DNA of 64,000 bases from the NCBI GenBank assembly GCA_963699055.1, contig CAVOTA010000004.1, positions 186,001 to 250,000 of the forward strand, in the 5' to 3' direction. Positions 58,990 to 64,000 of the stretch are shown in pieces. A program made the translations under genes and the position numbers. Every line of letters begins with the position of its first letter. Within the stretch, counting starts at the first letter, position 1. Source of the stretch: Bog-756 sp963699055. GTDB taxonomy: Bacteria; Actinomycetota; Acidimicrobiia; Acidimicrobiales; RAAP-2. The notes beneath the pieces are model-generated. The model was given only the letters and a program-made list of their open reading frames with translations. It searched no databases and was not told the origin of the DNA.

Positions 58990-59122
58990 GGCGATCTCCT
59001 GTGGTGGCGGCACCCGTGACACGGGTCGCCCGATTGCAGAGGACAGAGTCTAGCGGAACCGGCTCCGACCCCGTCCGGCACCCGGTGGGCGCTGGTGGGG
59101 GCCGGGCGCACGGCCCGTCGGT

Positions 59123-61057
59123 TCAGGTGGCCGGGCCCTTGGCGATCTCGGCCAGGAACTCGTCGTTGCTCGACGTGGTGCGGATCTTGTCCATCAGGAG
59201 CTCCAGGCCGGCGGCGGCGCTGCCCTCGTTGGCGAGGGCGTTGAGCACCCGGCGGAGCTTCCAGACCTGCTGGAGCTGGGAGCGGTCGAACAGCAGCTCC
59301 TCGTGGCGGGTCGAGCTGGCGTTGACGTCGATGGAGGGATACAGCCGCCGTTCGGCGAGGCGCCGGTCGAGTCGGAGCTCCATGTTGCCGGTGCCCTTGA
59401 ACTCCTCGAAGATCACCTCGTCCATCTTGGAGCCGGTCTCCACCAGTGCGGTGGCCAGGATGGTGAGCGAGCCACCCTCCTCGATGTTGCGGGCGGCGCC
59501 GAAGAATTTCTTCGGCGGGTAGAGCGCACCCGAGTCCACGCCACCGGACATGATCCGGCCGGTGGCCGGGGCGGCCAGGTTGTAGGCACGGGCCAGACGG
59601 GTGATGCCGTCGAGGATGATCACCACGTCGCGACCGGCCTCGACCAGGCGCTTGGCCCGCTCGATGGTCAGCTCGGCGACGGCGGTGTGCTCGTCGGCCG
59701 GGCGGTCGAACGTGGAGGCCACCACCTCGCCCTTCACCGACCGGCGCATGTCGGTGACCTCTTCGGGTCGCTCGTCGACCAGCAGCACCATGAGATGGAC
59801 GTCGGGGTTGTTGGCCTCGATGGAGTGGGCGATGTGCTTCATCACCGTGGTCTTGCCCGCCTTGGGGGGCGACACGATCAGGCCGCGCTGGCCCTTGCCG
59901 ATCGGCGACAGGAGGTCGACGATGCGGGCGGTCATGTTCTCCTTCTCACCCGGCATCTCGAGGTGCAGCCGCTCGTCGGGGAACAACGGGGTGAGGTCCT
60001 CGAACCGGGGTCGCAGGCGGGCCACCTCGGGATCCATGCCCGAGACCGTGTCGATCTGGAGCAGGGCCGGGAACTTCTCGGTGGTGCCGGCCGGACGGCA
60101 CGAGCCCTCGATGCTGTCGCCCTTGCGGAGGGCGAAGCGCCGGGCCTGGCTGATCGAGACGTACACGTCCTTGGCCGACGGGAGGTAGCCCTCGCAGCGC
60201 AGGAAACCGTAACCCTCGTCGCGCAGGTCCAGCAGACCGCGCACCGGGATCAGCTCGCCCTGGTACTGCTGCTCCTGGTTGCCGCCGCCCTGCAGGTCGC
60301 CCTCGGGCCCACCCTGCCGGTCGCGGCCGCGGCGCCGGCGGTTGGACCGGCGGTTGCCCAGGTCGTCGTTGCCACCGCCCTGGTTGCCCTGGTTGTTCCG
60401 GTTCCCCTGGTTGCCCTGGTTGTTCCGGTTCCCCTGGTTCCCCTGGTTGCCCTGGTTCCGGTTGCCCGGGCTCTGGTTCCCCTGGTTCTGGTTGTTCTGG
60501 TTCCGGTTGTTGCGGTTGCCCTGGTTCTGGTTGTTCTGGCCGCCCTGGTTGTTCTGGCCGCCCTGGTTGTTCTGCCGGCCCTGGGTGCCGTTCTGGCCGG
60601 AGCGCCCGGTGTCGGCGCCCTCGTCGTCGGACGTGGTGGCGGCCGTCCCGGCGGTCCTGCCGGCGCCGGGGATGTCGAAGTCGTAGTCGAGCTCGGCGGA
60701 CACGTCGCTGTCCGCGGCGTCGTCGGCCGGTCCGAACGAGTGCGCCGCCGGTCGCCGGGACGGGGCGGCCGTGGGGCGGGCTCCGTCCTCGTCGGCCGCC
60801 GGTCCCTCGTCGGGCGTCGGCTGCTCGGCGGCGACCCGGCCCCGTCCCCTGGCCGCACGCGGCGCGGGTCCGTCGGCGGGGGTGTCGGCGGAGCCGTCGG
60901 CCACACCGACACCGGTGGCCTTCAGGATGCCGTCGATGATGTCGGCCTTCTTGGTCCGGGTGTTGGTCTTCACAGAGAGGGCCTGTGCGATCGCATGGAG
61001 CTCGTCGCGCTCCTTGCTCTCCAACACCGAGCGCTCGAGCTGCTGTTCGGCAGTCAT
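59123..61057 (-). CDS. rho: Transcription termination factor Rho with an Asn/Gln/Gly-rich insert
   Basis: A 644-residue hexameric helicase that ends transcripts. Residues 1-48 are the Rho N-terminal helix bundle (LESKERDELHAIAQALSV). Residues 50-150 are acidic/Pro-rich. Residues 153-230 are almost only Asn, Gln, Gly and Arg in repeats such as QGGQNNQ and NQGNQGNR. A basic patch RRSNRRRRGRDRQ follows. The RNA-binding cold-shock-like domain begins at ELIPVRGLLDLRDEGYGFLR. Walker A is SPPKAGKTT (about 396-404), Walker B VVIILDGITRLARAYN, with GGVDSGALYPPKKFFGAARNIEEGGSLTI as the secondary channel region. Actinobacterial Rho often carries an insert here, but usually Arg/Asp-rich. Confidence 0.95.
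   Translation of the reverse strand: MTAEQQLERSVLESKERDELHAIAQALSVKTNTRTKKADIIDGILKATGVGVADGSADTPADGPAPRAARGRGRVAAEQPTPDEGPAADEDGARPTAAPSRRPAAHSFGPADDAADSDVSAELDYDFDIPGAGRTAGTAATTSDDEGADTGRSGQNGTQGRQNNQGGQNNQGGQNNQNQGNRNNRNQNNQNQGNQSPGNRNQGNQGNQGNRNNQGNQGNRNNQGNQGGGNDDLGNRRSNRRRRGRDRQGGPEGDLQGGGNQEQQYQGELIPVRGLLDLRDEGYGFLRCEGYLPSAKDVYVSISQARRFALRKGDSIEGSCRPAGTTEKFPALLQIDTVSGMDPEVARLRPRFEDLTPLFPDERLHLEMPGEKENMTARIVDLLSPIGKGQRGLIVSPPKAGKTTVMKHIAHSIEANNPDVHLMVLLVDERPEEVTDMRRSVKGEVVASTFDRPADEHTAVAELTIERAKRLVEAGRDVVIILDGITRLARAYNLAAPATGRIMSGGVDSGALYPPKKFFGAARNIEEGGSLTILATALVETGSKMDEVIFEEFKGTGNMELRLDRRLAERRLYPSIDVNASSTRHEELLFDRSQLQQVWKLRRVLNALANEGSAAAGLELLMDKIRTTSSNDEFLAEIAKGPAT
60368..60601 (-). 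repeat. Low-complexity tract encoding the Asn/Gln/Gly-rich part of Rho
   Basis: The DNA is a set of short imperfect repeats, ccctggttgttccggttc-like on the plus strand, encoding residues 153-230 of Rho. It lowers local GC and uses AAC, CAG and GGC/GGG codons. Replication slippage could change its length between strains. Confidence 0.85.
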
Positions 61058-61263
61058 CGGCTTCCTCGTTTCAGCGTGTCCTCGTTGGCGGGTGGGTCAG
61101 ACCCCACGAGCCAGGGAAATAAGGGGGTGGGGAGGTGGGCACCCCGGGATGGATCCCGAATGCATCTCCCCCCGACGCCGGGCACGGGCTGGTCGAGCGT
61201 GTCGATCCAGGAGGTCCCGCCCGCAGGCCCGAACGGGCATATTGCGGAGGCGAAGGTGAACCC

Positions 61264-61293
61264 AGCATACAGGTTCCCGCGCTCGAGCGGCAA
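61264..61293 (-). promoter_or_regulatory. Candidate rho promoter, TTGCCG-N18-TATGCT
   Basis: On the minus strand TTGCCG (61288-61293) and TATGCT (61264-61269) are separated by 18 bases. The leader would be about 200 bases, with no conserved small frame that I trust. Long leaders fit Rho autoregulation. Confidence 0.45.
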
Positions 61294-61332
61294 CCAACCG
61301 CCCGGTGCCCGTGCCGGCGGCTGCGGCCCTGG

Positions 61333-62418
61333 TCAGAGCCCCAGCGCGTCGAGCACGGCGCCGAAGTCGGCGTCCACCACCGTCGGCACGCTGATCTGGC
61401 TGATGGCGATGTCGGGGTCCTTCAGACCGTGCCCCGTCAGCACACACACCACCGTCGACCCGGGCCCGAGGCCGTCGGGGAGGCCGCGCTGGAGCAGCCC
61501 CGCCACCGAGGCGGCCGATGCCGGCTCGCAGAACACCGACTCCTCCGTGGCCAGGAAGCGGTAGGCCTCCAGGATCTCGTCGTCGGTCACCGCGTCGATG
61601 CCCCCGCCGGACTCGGACGCCGCCGACGTCGCCCCGTACCAGCTGGCCGGGTTGCCGATCCGGATGGCGGTGGCCACGGTGTCGGGGTGCTCGACCGGGT
61701 GGCCGAGCACGATGGGCGCCGCACCGGCGGCCTGGAACCCGAGCATGCGGGGCAGGCGGGTGGAGCGCCCGGCCTCCTTGAATTCGAGGTACCCCTTCCA
61801 GTAGGCGGTGATGTTCCCGGCATTGCCCACCGGGATGCAGTGGACATCGGGGGCGTCGCCGAGCTGGTCGACGATCTCGAAGGCGCCCGACTTCTGGCCC
61901 TCGATCCGGTACGGGTTGACGGAGTTGACCACCGTGACCGGCGCCTGGGCGCCGAGCTCCCGCACGATGTCGAGGGCCTGGTCGAAGTTCCCGCGCAGCT
62001 GCAGCACCTTGGCGCCGTGGATGAGGGCCTGGGCCAGCTTGCCGAGGGCGATGTGCCCCTCGGGGATCAGCACCGCGCAGGTCAGTCCGGCACGGGCGCT
62101 GAAGGCGGCGGCCGACGCCGACGTGTTGCCCGTCGACGCGCACACCACGGCCTTGGCCCCCTCCTCCACGGCCTTGGAGATGGCCATCGTCATGCCGCGG
62201 TCCTTGAAGGAACCGGTCGGGTTGGCCCCTTCGATCTTGAGGAGCACCCGTGCCCCCACCCGGGCGGACAGCCGGGGTGCCTCGAGCAGCGGCGTACCGC
62301 CCTCGAGCAGCGATACCACCGGTGTGGCGTCGGTCACCGGGAGGAACTCGCGGTACTCCTCGATGACCCCACGCCACCCGAGCGCCCGGGCCGCCCCGTC
62401 GGCTCCGAGAGGTGTCAC
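61333..62418 (-). CDS. thrC: Threonine synthase
   Basis: A 361-residue PLP enzyme converting O-phosphohomoserine to threonine. LKIEGANPTGSFKDRGMTMAISKA carries the Schiff-base Lys, CASTGNTSASAAAFSARAGL the phosphate-binding loop, IPVGNAGNITAYWKGYLEF the PLP-phosphate motif and AYRFLATEESVFCEPASAASVAGL the C-terminal part. It is of the short, bacterial type. The GTG start overlaps the hom stop (GTGA). Confidence 0.95.
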   Translation of the reverse strand: MTPLGADGAARALGWRGVIEEYREFLPVTDATPVVSLLEGGTPLLEAPRLSARVGARVLLKIEGANPTGSFKDRGMTMAISKAVEEGAKAVVCASTGNTSASAAAFSARAGLTCAVLIPEGHIALGKLAQALIHGAKVLQLRGNFDQALDIVRELGAQAPVTVVNSVNPYRIEGQKSGAFEIVDQLGDAPDVHCIPVGNAGNITAYWKGYLEFKEAGRSTRLPRMLGFQAAGAAPIVLGHPVEHPDTVATAIRIGNPASWYGATSAASESGGGIDAVTDDEILEAYRFLATEESVFCEPASAASVAGLLQRGLPDGLGPGSTVVCVLTGHGLKDPDIAISQISVPTVVDADFGAVLDALGL

Positions 62419-63722
62419 GCCGCACCCACGATCCGCATGACGCCCCCGATCCGCTCCACCGAGTCCAGCCCGCCGAGCGTGGCCAGTGTGGCCCGCACGT
62501 CGCCCTCGCGGGCGAGGTGGGTCACGAAGACCAGCCGGGCCTCCCCCGAGGCGCCCTCCTGTTCGACCGACCGGATCGACACCCCGTGGTCGCCGAAGGC
62601 CGTCGTCACTGCACCCAGCACGCCGGGCCGGTCGGCCACGTCGAGGCTGATGTAGAAGCCGGCCTCGAGGTCGGCTTCGGGGACCAGATGTGCCGGCTGG
62701 CGGTCGGGGGCGGGTGCGGTGGTGCCGGCCAGCAGGTTCCGGGTGGCGTCGATCAGGTCGCCCACCACCGCGCTGGCGGTCGGCAGGCCCCCCGCACCCT
62801 GGCCGTACAGCATGAGCTCCCCGGCGGCCTCGCCCTCGATGAACACGGCGTTGAACGCGTCACGCACACCGGCGAGCGGGTGGGCTTCCGGCACCAGGGC
62901 CGGGTGGACCCGCACCGACAGGCCGTCGTCGCCCGACCGCTCGACGATGGCGAGCAACTTGATCACGTACCCCGCCCGCCGGGCGAAGTCGACGTCGGAG
63001 GAGGTGATGCCGGTGATCCCCTCGCGCACCACGGCGTCGTCCGACACGTCGTAGCCGAACGCCACCCCGGCCAGGATGGCGGCCTTGGCGGCGGCGTCGA
63101 ACCCCTCCACGTCGGCGGTCGGGTCCCGCTCGGCCAGCCCCAGCTCCTGCGCCTCGGCCAGCACGGCGGCGTAGTCGACGCCCTGCTCGCCCATCCGGGT
63201 CAGGATGAAGTTGGTCGTCCCGTTGACGATCCCCATCACCCGGTGGATCCGCTCGCCGGTCAGTGACTCACGCAGCGCCCGCACCAGCGGGATGGCCCCG
63301 GCCACGGCGGCCTCGTACAAGAGGTCGACGCCGCGCTCACGGGCCAGTGTGCGCAGGTCGACGCCCTCGGGGGAGGCGAGCAGCGCCTTGTTGGCCGTCA
63401 CCACCGGCCTGCCGGCGTCCAGCGCGGCGCGCACCAGCGACCCGGCGGGATCGAGTCCGCCGATCAGCTCGACCACCACGTCGACGTCGGCGTCGGCCAC
63501 CAGACCGGCGGCGTCGGTGGTGAGCAGCGCACGGGGTACGTGGTCCGGGCGGGGGGCGTCGAGGTCGCCCACGGCGATCCCGGCGATCGTCAGACGCGCA
63601 CCCGACTGGACGGCCAGGGCGTCGGCCCGGTCCTGGAGGATGCCGACGAGGGCGGCGCCGACGTTGCCGCAGCCGAGGACGGCCACGCGCACGTCGCGGG
63701 AGGTCGTGGGTGCCGAGGTCAC
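62415..63722 (-). CDS. hom: Homoserine dehydrogenase
   Basis: A 435-residue enzyme reducing aspartate semialdehyde to homoserine. VRVAVLGCGNVGAALVGIL is the NAD(P) loop, GLDPAGSLVRAALDAGRPVVTANKALLA the cofactor/substrate region, MGIVNGTTNFILTRM and DPTADVEGFDAAAKAAILA the catalytic core with its Lys and Asp. A C-terminal ACT domain (FYISLDVADRPGVLGAVTTAFGDHGVSIRSV) suggests threonine feedback control. It starts with GTG and is coupled to thrC. Confidence 0.96.
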   Translation of the reverse strand: MTSAPTTSRDVRVAVLGCGNVGAALVGILQDRADALAVQSGARLTIAGIAVGDLDAPRPDHVPRALLTTDAAGLVADADVDVVVELIGGLDPAGSLVRAALDAGRPVVTANKALLASPEGVDLRTLARERGVDLLYEAAVAGAIPLVRALRESLTGERIHRVMGIVNGTTNFILTRMGEQGVDYAAVLAEAQELGLAERDPTADVEGFDAAAKAAILAGVAFGYDVSDDAVVREGITGITSSDVDFARRAGYVIKLLAIVERSGDDGLSVRVHPALVPEAHPLAGVRDAFNAVFIEGEAAGELMLYGQGAGGLPTASAVVGDLIDATRNLLAGTTAPAPDRQPAHLVPEADLEAGFYISLDVADRPGVLGAVTTAFGDHGVSIRSVEQEGASGEARLVFVTHLAREGDVRATLATLGGLDSVERIGGVMRIVGAA

Positions 63723-63830
63723 CCGGTCACGCTACCGCCTCGTCGGGGCGCCGCCGGTCCGTACCCGGCGGGCACCGGGCCCCCGCGGGTCCGGTGCCCC
63801 GGGACGGGCGCACACCGTGGCGCCGGCCGG

Positions 63831-64000
63831 TCAGGCGTCGAGGCGGACGAGGTCGTCGAGCGTCTCGCGGCGGACAACCGTGCGCGCCGCGCCGTCGGCC
63901 ACGAACACCACCGCCGGACGCGGCACCTTGTTGTAATTGGAGGCCATCGAGTGGCCGTAGGCGCCGGTGACCGGCGTGCACAGGACGTCGCCGACGGCCA
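63831..64000 (-). CDS. lysA: Diaminopimelate decarboxylase, C-terminal fragment (start outside window)
   Basis: The last 56 residues of a gene that continues past the right edge. GDVLCTPVTGAYGHSMASNYN and VPRPAVVFVADGAARTVVRRETLDDLVRLDA are the end of LysA, in which the Tyr of TGAY contacts PLP. LysA makes lysine from meso-diaminopimelate. It lies 108 bases upstream of hom, in the lysA-hom-thrC order common in actinobacteria. Confidence 0.9.
   Translation of the reverse strand, partial: AVGDVLCTPVTGAYGHSMASNYNKVPRPAVVFVADGAARTVVRRETLDDLVRLDA

Noticed and set aside
61054..61293. A 79-codon frame upstream of rho as a gene
   Set aside because: No conserved features and it overlaps the probable rho promoter and leader.
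59303..61564. A 753-codon plus-strand frame with LVALVVPVPLV repeats
   Set aside because: It is the antisense of rho; the hydrophobic repeats are the complement of the Asn/Gln/Gly codons, not a membrane protein.
1..64000. tRNA, rRNA, transposase or prophage genes
   Set aside because: Looked for by eye and none recognised. A covariance-model search would be needed to exclude small RNAs.

Overview
The window is chromosomal DNA from a high-GC actinobacterium, most likely of the class Acidimicrobiia. The lineage call is an inference. It rests on the very high GC with strong GC3 codon use, frequent GTG starts, the lysA/hom/thrC/rho/rpmE/prfA/prmC/sua5 gene order, a family of 'GYWLVASDGGVFAFG' repeats, a small protein opening with GPGWWLASDGTWHPP, and abundant acyl-CoA and steroid-type catabolic genes. 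I saw no rRNA, tRNA, insertion sequence, prophage or CRISPR array.

Layout. 1-6.7 kb: the 3' part of an acyl-CoA dehydrogenase that resembles methylsuccinyl-CoA dehydrogenase, an ArsR/SRPBCC pair with a palindromic operator, a permuted CaiB-type CoA transferase, a divergent TetR/MFS pair and a CitE/Mcl-like CoA-ester lyase. 7-16.8 kb: a secreted protein with ten FN3 domains and a GH clan A-like domain, a DUF885-like metallopeptidase, a dienelactone hydrolase, a RipA-like NlpC/P60 hydrolase, an SDR and a divergent Lgt-like membrane protein. 17-30 kb: a fatty-acyl/steroid catabolism region (Hsd4A-like SDR, acyl-CoA synthetase, two crotonases, hotdog thioesterase, FadA5-like thiolase, acyl-CoA dehydrogenase, sterol-desaturase-type hydroxylase). 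Three KstR-type palindromes lie upstream of the SDR/ligase pair, the first crotonase operon and the thiolase. 30-41 kb: a GH3 glucosidase, a FurA-like regulator followed by a heme-binding barrel protein and a DoxX protein, a second ArsR/SRPBCC module, a phosphotransferase, a PPOX-fold flavoprotein, a membrane-anchored four-cysteine protein and a short-chain acyl-CoA dehydrogenase. 41.5-52 kb: a glycan assembly locus (GT-C-type membrane protein, three GT4-like enzymes, a GT2, a Wzx-like flippase, a sulfotransferase, a cupin and a hexapeptide acyltransferase). 52-64 kb: leuB-ilvE-cimA, then sua5, prmC, prfA, rpmE, rho, thrC, hom and the 3' end of lysA, all on the minus strand.

Most notable signals. 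(1) Upstream of leuB there is a complete transcription attenuator: a TTGACG-N17-GACACT promoter placed for a leaderless 16-residue leader peptide with Val/Val/Ile/Ile codons, then a U-tailed hairpin. (2) Citramalate synthase carries a His-rich N-terminal extension of about 80 residues. (3) Rho carries an Asn/Gln/Gly-rich insert of about 78 residues that looks prion-like. (4) The KstR-like operators tie the 17-26 kb genes into one likely regulon. The BCAA genes make isoleucine precursors through citramalate and then leucine and isoleucine, and hom/thrC supply threonine. No thrB lies between thrC and rho, where many actinobacteria carry it.
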